Shown here in pieces: positions 1-13,455 of a stretch of DNA of 64,000 bases (its first letter is position 1; each line of letters starts with the position of its first letter). The translations under genes and the position numbers were made by a program. Below the pieces are notes generated by a model, which saw only the letters and a list, made by a program, of their open reading frames with translations, was not told the origin of the DNA and ran no database searches. This DNA is from Pseudorasbora parva (taxonomy: Eukaryota > Chordata > Actinopteri > Cypriniformes > Gobionidae), in the NCBI RefSeq assembly GCF_024679245.1, contig NC_090184.1:8836047-8900046 (forward strand), read 5' to 3'.

Positions 1-756
1 ATGCTGTGCGATGGCACTGGACGCCTGGTGGGCCGCTCGATCCTCCTCCGCCCCCTGGCGGCCGGCGGTGACTCCTCCTTTCGAGGGACCCGGCAGCGAG
101 CCCCGCGCTCCCTGCTCCTCCCCTGTCAGGCGGATGGCAGCAGGCTCCGGCCCCCGGCAAGCGCGGCGACTCCTCCGCTCCCTCTCGGACGGCCGCCACC
201 CCACCTCGACCCAGGGGCACGGCAGCGAGGTCTCTGTCCCACCTTTACCGCTCCAGCACCATCGCCTCGGGCAGCCCTCGCGGTCTTTCCTCATCCGCGC
301 TGCCCGAACTCCTCAGCACCGCGATCCCCCTCAGCAGCGAGGGCTCTCCGACAGCGCGTCCCTCCTTCCTCCCGGGTTTTGGCACCAATGTAATACAGTT
401 CGTAGATGGGAAGGAAGGAGGCGGGAACCGGCGAACGTTTAACAACATTTATTAACTCAAAATAAATAAACAAAACGAAAGTAAAACCGCGGACAGCCCC
501 TCACGGACGACTGCCCGCGAACACACAAAATAAAGCGTGGGCAGCCCCTCACGGACGACTGCCCACAAACACATAAACAAAACATAACATAAAATTCCAG
601 GCCTGGTCCTCTCTCGTCTTCCGCTGCCATGTTCCTCCTTTTATGCTCCCGTCACATGGCCGCGAGACGAGACCGGTGTGCCACGCAGCTGGCACTCGTT
701 AACATTAATCACCGGCCCGCTCTCGCGGTCCCTCGCCCCGCTGCTTGCCACACCAC
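1..756. repeat. GC-rich unclassified repeat cut by the left window edge
   Basis: The sequence is very GC-rich up to about 440, then holds two near-copies of a short unit containing cccctcacggacgactgccc (about 494-570), then another GC-rich stretch. The kinase-unit sequence shared with 29710 and 48440 resumes at about 757 (aatctgttaaacg), so this block is foreign to the kinase intron. Two overlapping frames are open over about 390-440 nt, but this fits high GC content and no protein family is recognisable. The left end is outside the window, so class and target duplication cannot be determined. Confidence 0.6.
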
Positions 757-937
757 AATCTGTTAAACGTTTTTTTAAGAAAGATAGTATTTAAGATTAA
801 ATTAGCAATTTTAATATTAGCGATCTTAAATTGTTCCCAGTGTTACTAGTCATAATGGCCTTTTTACCAGTGAGAATTCAGTTGTAGACATTTAGCACCT
901 CTGTCTCTGTCTGAGTTTTCTGTTTCTGTGTCCACAG

Positions 938-1400
938 GTCAGGCTGACAGGACGCTGCAGAGCGGCAGCACACAGAGCTCAGATGATGATGAACATCCAT
1001 TCTCCTCATCTTCATCTTCATCTAAATGCTCCTGCATTGGTAAGAATAGGCTTTTAATAAAGACGTTATGGCTCAGTTTCTATTTCTGTTTCCGATGGCT
1101 GATTTGATATCTGAAATTTTCCCGACTCAGGCCATTTCGGATCCAGAAGAACTGCTTCCACAGATTCTTCGCTGGGCATCATGTCATCCTTGTCCCTGAG
1201 CAGCAGAGGCTCATTCAACGTCATTTGGAGGTGGAGTGGCGATGGATTGGACAGCCGAAGCGAACAGGGCAGGTCTGACAGCTTTGATTGGTCGTGCCCT
1301 CCGCTGCCAGGTCAAGTTCCTGTCGAGCCAACGGGGACTTCTAATGCCCGAAATGTTCAGGGTGCCATGGAGGCTTCTCCCCTGAACAAGACCTCAACAG
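938..1400 (+). repeat. Exon A/B cassette of kinase copy 1
   Basis: Exon A (938-1039, 102 nt) encodes a Ser/Asp-rich stretch around SSDDDEHPF and KCSCIG. Exon B (1131-1400, 270 nt) encodes Ser-rich sequence including SDSFDWSCPPLP and NKTSTG. Both begin after one codon base and end on one codon base (phase 1-1). This is the only cassette visible for this gene. Confidence 0.85.
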
Positions 1401-4400
1401 GTGAGACTGAAATAAGGCTGGCCAGTGTAAAGTGTACAGACAGAGATTTTGATAGTTCATGCATAACTGCTTCAAGTTTTTATCATGGTAATGTCCGTTC
1501 ACATTTACTGTTGCTCAGCACAACTTCGCTGAAATTAAAAAAAAATTTTTTTTAGAAATATTTTAATTGGACATTCGTCTAACATTTTCAGAAAATTCAG
1601 AGAACATTCAAAATCTAATTCTCAATAAGCCATGAACTCAGTGGTACTTGTGCTGTCTGACACACACCCGAAACATGCGCACAGAAAGCCGCTTCTCAGA
1701 CGGCAAACAATCCAGAGTAGAATTCTATTTCAAGACTTTTTGCTTTTGAATTGTCAAATACACAGAACATTGTCAAACTGGCTGTCATATTACAGAGTCG
1801 GTTATGGCATAAATAACACACAGCTATGCATTTAAAAATTAACGTTTATTTAAATATATTGTATTTAATATAACATAAATATATTATATTTGCCATTACC
1901 AGAACTGATTTGGTCAAATGAATCCAAAAAGATGAGATAAAGCAAGAAAAATAACTATATTGTGACCACTAATATTTGTAAAATAAGATTTTGGGACATT
2001 TATGCAGGCATTATCTAGAAGTCAGGAGGATAGCTTGGAAGTATTTCCATTACTTTGGATTTATAACATTACAGATGAGAATTTAAAAGTAAAATGTAAG
2101 TCATGTCATTATATCGTTGCTTAATTTGACGTCATTCAAATGAAAATCTTAATTTCAGAAAATCCTCCAGGATGTGGGAAATGGAAAAGAATTCGTTCTT
2201 TCTTCACGAGGGTTTGGAAGGCTATGAAGAGTCCTGTCTGCTGCTGTCTCAGTAGTGCTGTGGATGTTGTGGAGCCTTTTTCCCCTGATCCTGAGCCATC
2301 ATCATCTGCGTCAGATCACTCCGCCGTCAAGCCAAATGATGGTAAATCGCTGATCATTATTTCTCCAACATCATTTTAAACAGTATTGTCATCTTGTTTT
2401 TCACTGAAAATAATGCTCATGGCTTTTGAGGAAATATTAAAATTTTAGGTCATAAATTTCATATTTTTCTGTTTGTTTTTCAGAGTCTTTTGAGTCTCTC
2501 TATAATGTGGGAGAGATGCTTGGATCCGGAGGATTTGGCAGCGTGTACAAGGGAACACGCAAATCTGATGGCAAAAAGGTAAATCTGACTGAATTGTTCA
2601 AACATTTTGTATGGAAGTAAAACTGTGCCACTGGATTTTGAATTCTAATTTTTAGCACTGAATTTTTTTACATCGAATTTTTAACACTGAATTTTATTTT
2701 GCATCTAAATCAGACTTTGAATTTTAAAAGCCATCGAATTTCTAGCTCTGTTTTTTTTTGACTATGACATTTTTTCAATGTTTTAAAAAAATTCAGTGTA
2801 AAAAGAAATTCAACGTCTCAAAAGATTCAGTGTAAAATAATTCAACGTCTCAAAAAATTCAGTGTAAAATAATTCAATGTCTCAAAAAATTCAGTGTAAA
2901 AATATTCAGAGTCAACATCCGGGTAACCAAGGAGAAGCAATCGATCCCTGTATCAAATCATCCAACATCCAGCCAATCATTTACGCTCCATTGGTCATGA
3001 GTAAACTCACTGAAGCGCCATCGTGTGTGTTCTGAGCCATGCTGCTGAGCTCTGGAGCTCACCTGAAGTGAACTTCCCCGCCAGTGCCGTTTCTGGTCAT
3101 AGGCAAACTAGGCGGTCGCCTAGGGCGCCAACAGCTGGGGGGCGTCAATGAGCCCCCGCCCCAACAAGATTTTTTAGTTATTTCATATATATTTTATTAT
3201 TAATATTTCGTACTTTTTCTATTTCAAGGCATTATGATTAGTTGCGATTATTGGAGTGAAGTCGCCATGGTGATAGTGGAGCTGCTGTAATGAAATGAGA
3301 TCATGTAGAGGGCGGCAGGGAACGTCGTCATCCGTGGCATTGTAACGCTTGTGTCCGAGTGAAAAATGCGGATAGCTCACTTAATGTAACTGTAGTGGAT
3401 GCAAACACGGAGGCGATTAACATCAAACAGATCGCACTTTATTCCCCGCTGAACTCTCATCACAAACTCCCTTTCCATCCACAGCATTACTTAATAAAAC
3501 AAAATAACTGTTAGCAACAGAAAACAGAAAATAATCCCCACACATGGGAGCTCAAGACTCAGTGCGCACATTCACAAAATGCAGACTTCGTTGCAGGGAG
3601 CGCGCGCAACTCTTAAAGGGGCCACACTATATTTCTACTCGTTACAGCGTGCTTTAGTTTCATCATCATGAAAAGGTCAAAGCCATCAGGGGCTCAGTAT
3701 CGTAAAAAGAAAGCGAAATATACAGGTATAGCCTACTTATTGGTTACTTGTTCTCTACTAAGCTGGTCCCTCTATCATAATGTTGAGCAAAACATTACAC
3801 TGAATATTAGTACTGGACGGACCACACGCCATGCTCATTTCAGGTGCAGAACATTATAGCAGTTAATTTGAATAATTTTTTTTTTACATCAGAGATAGCT
3901 GTTTAGTGTAAATTGATCAAGTAGGCTAATACTGTCATAACCATGGGCGTCACTAGGCCCTTTTTTATGAACTTATGCATCAGCCCCCCCTAAAAAAATA
4001 TGTGATTAACCTTTAAAACATGAAACTGGCGCAAGGCTTCGGCTACTGCTTCGTCCCGTCTTTTAGTCTTTGTGTCACTGTGTTCTTCAATCCGCAGCGG
4101 TGCCGAGTGACATGGTTTTCAAGCTATTGTTATCTAATTTTTTGGCCTTCAGAACATCTTAAAATACACATATGTAGATCATAGAAATCAATTTTTTCTC
4201 GGGGGAGCATGCCCCCGAACCCCCCAACATCTGTGATCTCAGAGATAATAAACCTAGCTACATTATTCGATTAATGCATGTACAATATGCCCATGAAATA
4301 AGGAAGTCATATTTACTTAATAAGTTGAAGTAAAAAAAAAAAAAAAAAGGGGGGGGGGGGGGGGGGTGCAACATATGAATCTCGCCTAGGGTGCCAGAAA

Positions 4401-5903
4401 GGCTAGAAACGGCCCTGTTCCCCGCCTTCCTGTTTCAGCATCACATGACCAATGGAGCGTAAATGATTGGCTGGATGTTGGATGATTTGATACAGGGATC
4501 GATTGCTTCTCCTTGGTTACCCGGATGTTGACTCTGAATATTTTTACACTGAATTTTTTGAGACGTTGAATTATTTTACACTCAATTTGAGACGTTGAAT
4601 TATTTTACACTGAATCTTTTGAGACGTTGAATTTTTTTACACTGAATTTTTTGAGACGTTGAATTTCTTTTTACACTGAATTTTTTTAAAACATTGAAAA
4701 AATGTCATAGTCAAAAAAAAACAGAGCTAGAAATTCGATGGCTTTTAAAATTCAAAGTCTGATTTAGATGCAAAATAAAATTCAGTGTTAAAAATTCGAT
4801 GTAAAAAAATTCAGTGCTAAAAATTAGAATTCAAAATCCAGTGGCACAGTTTTACTTCCATAATTTTGCTCTTGAATGCATCAATACATTTAAAACTAAC
4901 TTTCTTTTTTGTTGCAGGTTGCCATCAAGCAGTTAAGCAAGATTGAAAACAATCGTTATCTTTATATTGTAAGTTGGCCAAAACCTGAATATGTATTTAG
5001 TCGTTTCAGTGCAGATTACTGTAGTTAATACACCCGTAGAAAGCATTAAGTGTAAATGTGATTGACAAATAAGCCTAGAGGCACCAAATAACTTTGAGCT
5101 GAAAAGGCTCTTTTGAACGGATCTTAAAATATACTTTTAAAAAAAGGACTTTCAAAGATACTTTGATATGTTTTCTTCAGATTTTTACTCAGCTAACCTT
5201 CTGATTACTATTTTTCTCTAGCCTGGGCATCCCAAACCTCTGGTTACAGAAGTGGCGCTGCTGCTGATGATGAGGCGAAAACCCATAAGCCCGCTCATCA
5301 TACAGCTATACGAGTGGTTTGAACATCCTGGAAAATTCACTCTTGTTATGGAGTTCCCCGAGCCTTGCATGAGCTTGCGGGACTACATCGTTCGTAAACC
5401 CGTCCTGTATGAACCCACAGCACGGTTCATCATGCGACAGGCTCTGCTGGCAGTACAGGTCTGCATCGAGCATGGTGTTTTTCATAATGACATTCATGCG
5501 CAGAATTTCCTCGTAAATGAAAGGACATTGGAGCTCAAGCTGATCGACTTTGGCTGCGGTCAGCTATTTAGTAATGATGGCTACGAGAGCAAAACATACA
5601 TTGGTGAGCATTTTGAGAGTGTGAAAACCTGAATGTAGTGACTTATTATTTAATACTTAAAAAAAAGCTCATCAATGTGCAAATTTCTTCTTTACAGGAC
5701 TGCCGTATTACTATCCACCTGAAGTCTTAACAGAACCTCGTTTCCACGCCATACCAGCAAATGTCTGGGCTCTAGGAGTGCTGTTGTACACTATGGTGCA
5801 CGTATCTCATCCTTTTGCCAATTCGAAAGATATCAGACGAGCCAAAATTCCATTTATGTACTACAACTTATCCAAAAGTGAGTGAATCATATTGACAACA
5901 TTG

Positions 5904-5962
<59 letters not shown>

Positions 5963-6738
5963 GCAAAGGCTCTGAACAGAAACAGTTAAAGATGAAGTAT
6001 GTAAGATTTTTTATATATAGCTCAACGTATAGCGAGAGTTTGGGGCGTGGCTAATGTAGCAGGCGGAGCCATGGGAAAAGAAATTTAGCTAAAGAAGTGA
6101 AAGCCAAAATTCGCTGCATTTATACCTTAAACAGGTCATGAACATGTCAAAGTGAACAAAGCATTGTGATACAAAGCACGCTTCAATAATAATAAAAATA
6201 ATAGATTTTATTTATAATGCACTTTTCATTCCGAAGAATCTCAAAGTGCAACAAAGGGAAAAAATAACAAAAAAACGAATAACAAGTAAAAATATAAAAT
6301 AATACAAACAATCAACCAACACAGAAAACTGAACAGAAAACAGAGCTGATGATATATCATAGTCATGCTCCCGTTCAGAAAGATACATTTTAATAAAGAC
6401 AAATGCAACACAGCTAAAAGTATTCCTAATATGTTGAACCTTAAACAAGAGCTGTGTTTGTGATGTTGGGGAAGACGTAATGATTTGACGAAAATATGAT
6501 TTATTTTGTAATTTATTTTGTAGTGTCACAGAAACTACATACTTCACTTTTAAAGTAAAGCTAAAGAACATTTTACAGTATAATAATCATGTTTTAGATG
6601 CTGTTTTCAGAGATGCATGACTAACTCCTTATTAAAATGTGTACAGAATACAGGGATCTGATTAGCCAGTGCCTAGCCCGGGATCCAACTAAACGGCCGA
6701 CGTTAGAGCAGATGTCACAACATAAATGGATGAGATGA
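938..6738 (+). CDS. PIM-like serine/threonine kinase, copy 1 (5' incomplete)
   Basis: Coding exons: 938-1039, 1131-1400, 2159-2341, 2484-2578, 4918-4968, 5222-5603, 5698-5877 and 6647-6738 (stop TGA). All have GT-AG borders and the frame is continuous. The last five exons encode a kinase domain. Visible landmarks are the Gly-rich loop GSGGFGSV, VAIK with the ATP-anchoring Lys, a hinge MEFPEPCMSLRDY resembling the PIM ERPEP..DLFDF segment with its hinge prolines, catalytic loop HNDIHAQN, LIDFGCG, PPE in place of APE, and the PIM-like C-lobe VWALGVLLYTMV. PIM kinases are cytosolic/nuclear Ser/Thr kinases controlled mainly by abundance. Exon 2159-2341 encodes a basic then Cys/Ser-rich linker. 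The HRD Arg is Asn and the following Lys is His, so catalytic competence is uncertain. A 2.25-kb transposon lies in the 2578-4918 intron. The start codon and any further cassettes lie upstream of the repeat at 1-756 or outside the window. PIM-like family assignment is firm; the exact ortholog is not. Confidence 0.88.
1401..2158 (+). other. Intron between cassette and linker exon
   Basis: AT-rich intron shared almost base for base with 30352-31109 and 49090-49847. Short open frames (for example 1632-1835) recur in all three copies simply because the intron is duplicated. No recognisable gene. Confidence 0.7.
3082..4417. mobile_element. Non-autonomous hAT element nested in the foldback
   Basis: It is flanked by a perfect 8-bp target duplication ttccccgc (3074-3081 and 4418-4425). 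The termini are cagtgccgtttctg and, inverted, cagggccgtttctag, typical hAT CAG-type ends. It contains a homopolymer junction of A then G near 4334-4367 and a transposase remnant at 3668-3859. Confidence 0.9.
3668..3859 (+). pseudogene. hAT transposase N-terminal remnant
   Basis: A 63-codon frame begins MKRSKPSGAQYRKKKAKY. This resembles the start of ZMYM/TTF-zinc-finger-type hAT transposases (the KPSGAQ.RK motif). The frame ends soon after, with no zinc finger, RNase H-like or dimerisation region, so this is an internally deleted derivative. An identical remnant is at 22188-22379. The match is recalled from family knowledge. Confidence 0.6.
5907..5960. repeat. (CA)n microsatellite near a kinase splice donor
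   Basis: Fifty-four bases of CA start about 29 nt after the donor of exon 5698-5877. The same tract is about 33 bp in copy 2 (32608-32640) and about 139 bp in copy 3 (51335-51473). Confidence 0.95.
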
Positions 6739-7698
6739 CCTACTGTAGATTGGAGAAGTTCAGGAGATTCACTCGATCAGTGATTTCAGCAGGTGTGAGG
6801 AAGTGTAACAGACAGAGTAGGATTATTATAAGTTGTCTTATTTCACAGTTGCGTTCTTGTTATAGTCAAGTCACCTTCATTTATAAAGTGCTTTATACAA
6901 TACAGATCATTTCAAAGCGGCTTTACTGTAATAAACAGGAAAATATACAGTGTAATAAACTCTAAAAATCATTCATGAGTTGATTTGTTCATATAATCTT
7001 TGTATTGAATAGGAAACAACATACTTGCTGTCCTTGGTGGAGGGCTTGAGCTCGAGACTTGAGCCGAAGCCTGATGTCCAACCCCAACCTGACTGGGAAC
7101 TCAGAGCCTGTCCACGTCTGAGCAAGAACACGAGAGACTGCAAGACTGGGAAGAAGTCATCCGTCATCACAGCCACATTTGCTTTGATTTTAAACGTCAA
7201 GACAAGTCATCTTTATTTATATAGCGCCTTATATACGACCGATCTTTACTCACAGCAGCTGGAATATTTAAACTTGTCATTTTACCTTGTCGTTTGACTG
7301 GATTGTTTGCTTTATTTCTTGTATAGCTCCATATACCTTTATAATGGCTATTTGATCTTACATAAACTGACATTTAAGACTCAGTTGTTGCTTTTTTATG
7401 TCATATTTAATTTATTGCATTGATATATGCACACTTATTGTCTGAACCACATATTAATATTTCAAATATTTTTTAATAAAAAAAAGTAAACAAAAAGCGG
7501 CAGCGTTGTTTTTTATATTTTGTTTTGTTATAAATATACATGCAGTGAAGATAATAAAGGTACACTTTACCTGAACCACATTTGTGTGGCTATTAATATG
7601 TTTAAGATTGTTTTAAATGAAAATGAAATGAAAATTAAAAGAGGCAGAGTGGTGTTTTATCACTGTAGTTTAAATTACACCCAGGGACATCTTTTGGG
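6739..7698 (+). other. 3' flank/UTR of kinase copy 1
   Basis: No second gene is seen. Candidate AATAAA-type signals occur in aataaacagg (about 6931) and near 7476. Two short segments resemble the dispersed fish motif tttatttatatagcgc (about 6880-6940 and 7205-7235). The block is nearly identical to 33419-34378. Short frames here are chance frames duplicated with the unit. Confidence 0.6.
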
Positions 7699-8423
7699 AT
7701 TTCCGGCTGGATTTGCCCTACCCAAATTGAAAAGCTTCCCATACACACATACAGTGGTCTAGGTTCAAAATGTTGGTGTTATTTTACAGGAAACCCTTTA
7801 AAGTTACATAAAACACTGCTAAAAGTCATAAACATGGAAGTATATGTTGTCTAAGCCCCCCCCCCCAAAAGTAGGCGCTTTTTGATTTTTTCCCCCATAA
7901 ATTCATTTTTGAAAGTGTGTAACTCAGGCCCTGTGTGCTCTAGGAACCTGCAGACAGTTTGGGCAATTTCCACTAAATTCCAGAAAATAGAGGAAAAAAG
8001 AAGTTTGTCTGTGTCATGTTGTATGCAAGATTTATTCAAATAGATCTGAAGGGATGACCCCCCTTTTCCGCCCTCCCCCGACCCTATAGTTATATAAATG
8101 CAATATCCCAGTGCCATTAAATTAATTATATATGCTGGAAGCAGCCCAAACTGTCTGCAGGGTCCTAGAGCACACAGGGCTTGAGTTACACACTTTCAAA
8201 AATGTATTTATATAAAAAATTCTAAAAGCACATAATTTGGGGGGGGGGGGGGGGGGGGGGTTATAACAGCTTTCAACATATACTTACATGTTTATGACTT
8301 TTAGCAGTGTTTTATGTAACTTTAAAGGGTTTCCTGTAAAATGACACCAACATTTTGAACCTTGACCACTGTATGTGTGTATGGGAGGCTTTTCAATTTG
8401 GGTAGGGCAAATCCAGCCGGAAA
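7699..8423. mobile_element. Foldback element in kinase 3' flank, copy 1
   Basis: Inverted arms of about 350 bp begin atttccggctggatttgccc and end with its reverse complement. The inner ends carry poly-C (about 7856) and poly-G (about 8239) tracts. The duplicate is at 34379-35100. In copy 3 only the left arm survives (from about 55817). Confidence 0.8.
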
Positions 8424-8601
8424 TGGTACCAGAGTAATTTAGTGTACATTACTTTGTGTAAAACAAATGTCAAAGTGATGCATATCTCCAGAAAGTAGAG
8501 ACTCTAAGCTTTCAAATCATCTTGACATCATAGCTCTTCCACAGACATTTAAAATGGAAAGCATATATGTCATTCCCGTCCCTGTACATAGTCCACGGAG
8601 T

Positions 8602-9290
8602 TTAAAGGTGCACTATGCAGCTTTTGTCCACTAGAGGGAGCCTATGCAAAACAAATGCGTAGTTTGATCACGCAAAGTGTGAGCGTAGCATCTTGGGAGA
8701 TGTGGTCTTCTCATCACAGCCGGTGAAAAATAGGACTCGGGCAGAAATCACGTTCATGCATGCGGTTATTAACGTTACTGTAGTCTAAAGCAGAGCAGGA
8801 CCGAGTGTTATGGACCTGAGCAAAGCTGCTGGAGCGATTGTTAAACAAATACCCGCCTTGCGAATACCGGGACTTTTATTATGACGGGACGGGACTCATT
8901 TGCCGGGCGCCTGCACTGATCCGCTCTTCCGGTTATGATTTTGAGGTAATGGAGCTCTGTTTATCATATTAGATACATTTAAGTGTGTTTAAAACGATGT
9001 TATGACGTTACTCCGTGCGTTCACTTGTTCACACTGCTAAGAATAAAGCGCTCCTGCCAAATAAAAGCCGAAACCGAGGGTAACGCAGATATGACGCAAT
9101 TGACAGGCGACTCTCTCAAATGCAATGCTGCAACGTCCCTGTCCTTAGTTAAAATAGCAATTTTCTCACAATTTACAAATAGTTGGAAACATCTGGGATA
9201 TTGTAGGTACTCAACTGAACAAAATATATAACACCGGCCTAGTGGTTTTTGGATATTTTACTGCAAAAATACTACATAGTTCACCTTTAA
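8602..9290. mobile_element. TTAA-flanked inverted-repeat element, copy 1
   Basis: It starts ttaa-aggtgcactatgcag and ends with the near-complement ctacatagttcacct-ttaa. A TTAA duplication suggests a piggyBac/Kolobok-type non-autonomous element. No transposase frame is seen. Duplicated at 35278-35966. Confidence 0.65.
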
Positions 9291-9893
9291 GAGGTTAAAT
9301 TACACATACGGGACCCGCAGAGCGATTCTATTGGCTGAAAGAAATTTTAATAGGTAATCTGTTCAGAGCCTGATTACAATTCTTAAAAAAAATCGCGTTT
9401 TGATTTTTGCTGTTTAAATTGAGTTAAAATAGTCTTTAATGATAAGATATATAAGCATATCTCGTATATAATCTATTTACTTTGTGCACCTGTTCTGTTG
9501 CTGGGTTTTTTTTTTTTTTATTCTTTATTATTTACATTATAGGTACATTACTATGTCATGATTTTGTACTGCTAACGTAGTTTATCAGTCAAAATAATTA
9601 GCAATCAATTACATATTTCAAATAAATGTTTTGCGTGTGTATGTGTGTAGAATGGCAATGAATTCATAGTTTATTTTTAAACAATCGCTTGTCCAGAACC
9701 ATGTATAACAACTTTTGATCAGCGATTTAAAACCTCTACCAGCGGACACAATTTCATAGGCAGACAGGATTAGTCATGACACCGGATTAGAGCGAGCTGA
9801 GTGACGCGATGAAGAACGCGCTCCAGCACGCAACAGTTTCAGAACCACGTCGTCCACATAACCGGAAGTGAGCAGCGCTACCCATACACGTGA
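9291..9893. other. Distal 3' flank shared by kinase copies 1 and 2
   Basis: AT-rich sequence nearly identical to 35967-36548. Identity stops abruptly after gtgagcag (about 9876 and 36548). No gene recognised. Confidence 0.6.
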
Positions 9894-10735
9894 TTTTCTT
9901 TCGTTAAATATAAGCTTTTTACGGCAGTTTTCACATGGATATTAATCGGAACGATGTCTACAATATTTAACAACAATACTTTTTAATAAAGTCCCCATAC
10001 TTTTCTTTTCATATCCTTGAAACATGCATTTAAGCCAATAAGACAATTTCTGTCCTAATGTGGTGAGTGAATTCACGTTTTATCATGAAAGCTAAACATA
10101 CCTTTTTTGCATTTGTCAAAATATATTATTTGTCGTAATATTAAACAATTATTAATTAATAAAACGTATTAATTTCGTTTTCATGGATGACAAGACTAAT
10201 CCTATCAAGTCTTTCTGCAGAAATGCCATGATATGGGCATAAGAGTCACAAGTTCAGCCATCATTTAAATATGTTTTAAACCTATTATTTTCCCTATATG
10301 TTTTCGTGCAGAAAAACATGTTTCACTTGTTCAAGACCTTATAATAAATGAACATTTTAAATGTCACATTCTTTGTGTCTAAGTATTATGTGTAACAACA
10401 TGAACGTGAAAGAAATAATATGACTGAATATACAGTCAAATGGGAAACACTTAACAACATGTTACACATTCATTAATATATTTTTTAAATAATAAAACGT
10501 TTTATAGTTGAAGTAATAGTAAACTACAGTTTTTGTGTCCATTAACATTAAATCTCCTCATACTATGTCTCGTCATACTATGTCCTAGTATTATTTTTAA
10601 CATGAATGTGAAGGAAATACATACATAGGCTACACTACCGGTCAAAAGTTTCAGACCAGTAGCATTTTTAAATGTTTTTAAAGAAGGCTCTTCTGCTCAC
10701 CTAGGCTGCATTTATTTGATCCAAACAACTTGTTT
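9894..10735. other. Non-coding flank with homology to the copy 3 flank
   Basis: About 10170-10540 matches 56390-56730 (both contain cctatcaagtctttctg). It is therefore ancestral 3' flank of the kinase unit, retained after copies 1 and 3 but absent after copy 2. The right end (about 10634-10735) resembles the start of a common cyprinid dispersed repeat (ctgctcacctaggctgcatt). No gene seen. Confidence 0.55.
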
Positions 10736-11179
10736 TTCAAACTCCCTCTGCACGCGATAGGATAGCGTTAAAACCAACCAGAGCAACGAAGGTGAAACAG
10801 AGCTTGTTGATAGATTAAACATTCACCATATCCAGTCGGCCAAACTCCGAACACATCTTCCCTTTTTAAGAATGACTTCAGTGCTGTTCTTTATTCTTTT
10901 CTCAGAGAAAAGTTTAAATCCAAGTCTTCCAGAGTCGCGGTCAAAGATGATTCGAAAGACCGCCGTTCGGCAGTTTCTGTGTTTACTAGAAGCACGCAAG
11001 CACAACTCGGCCGTCGTCACTATGTTAAGCCCCGCCCACCGACTCTATACACAATGTGATTGGCCCGACCAGAGTTTGGCGTTTACAGCTCAGAAGTGTA
11101 TTGAGAGTTGCTAGACGACACTCGCGGGCAGATTAGATTTGCTGCCACTAGCTAGGGTGCGTCTAGATTTCTTGGCTAG
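10736..11179 (-). pseudogene. RecQ-helicase-like fragment in a dispersed repeat, copy 1
   Basis: The minus strand encodes a degenerate version of the protein at 53649-53876. It includes LEDLDLNFSLRKE, an in-frame stop, then a Walker-A-like PTGYGE. The repeat ends ggctag, matching the end of the longer copy at 53528-54052; the left side is truncated. The P-loop Lys is Glu, so it would not bind ATP normally. Confidence 0.65.

Positions 11180-13455
<2,276 letters not shown>

Larger units (their letters stand above)
2610..4862. mobile_element. Foldback transposon, copy 1, carrying a nested hAT
   Basis: Long inverted terminal repeats of about 390 bp start tatggaagtaaaactgtgcc at the left and end with the exact reverse complement at the right. 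The arms contain tandem sub-repeats of the form ttcagtgtaaaa...ttcaacgtctc. The equivalent introns of copies 2 and 3 (31560 and 50288) lack the insert and read ttcattttgctc. Here attttg is present on both sides of the element, with four extra bases to the left. A second, almost identical copy is at 21130-23381. The superfamily is not identified. Confidence 0.9.

Noticed and set aside
1..442. Two overlapping 130-143 codon open frames
   Set aside because: GC-rich repeat with no codon pattern, no known motif and both frames equally open.
3360..3660. Possible solo LTR inside the hAT (tgtaacg...cgttaca)
   Set aside because: Ends match for only seven bases and the flanks (ggcat and gcgtg) show no target duplication.
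5306..5497. Antisense frame inside the kinase exon, repeated in copies 2 and 3
   Set aside because: Shadow of the conserved sense exon; repeated only because the exon is duplicated.
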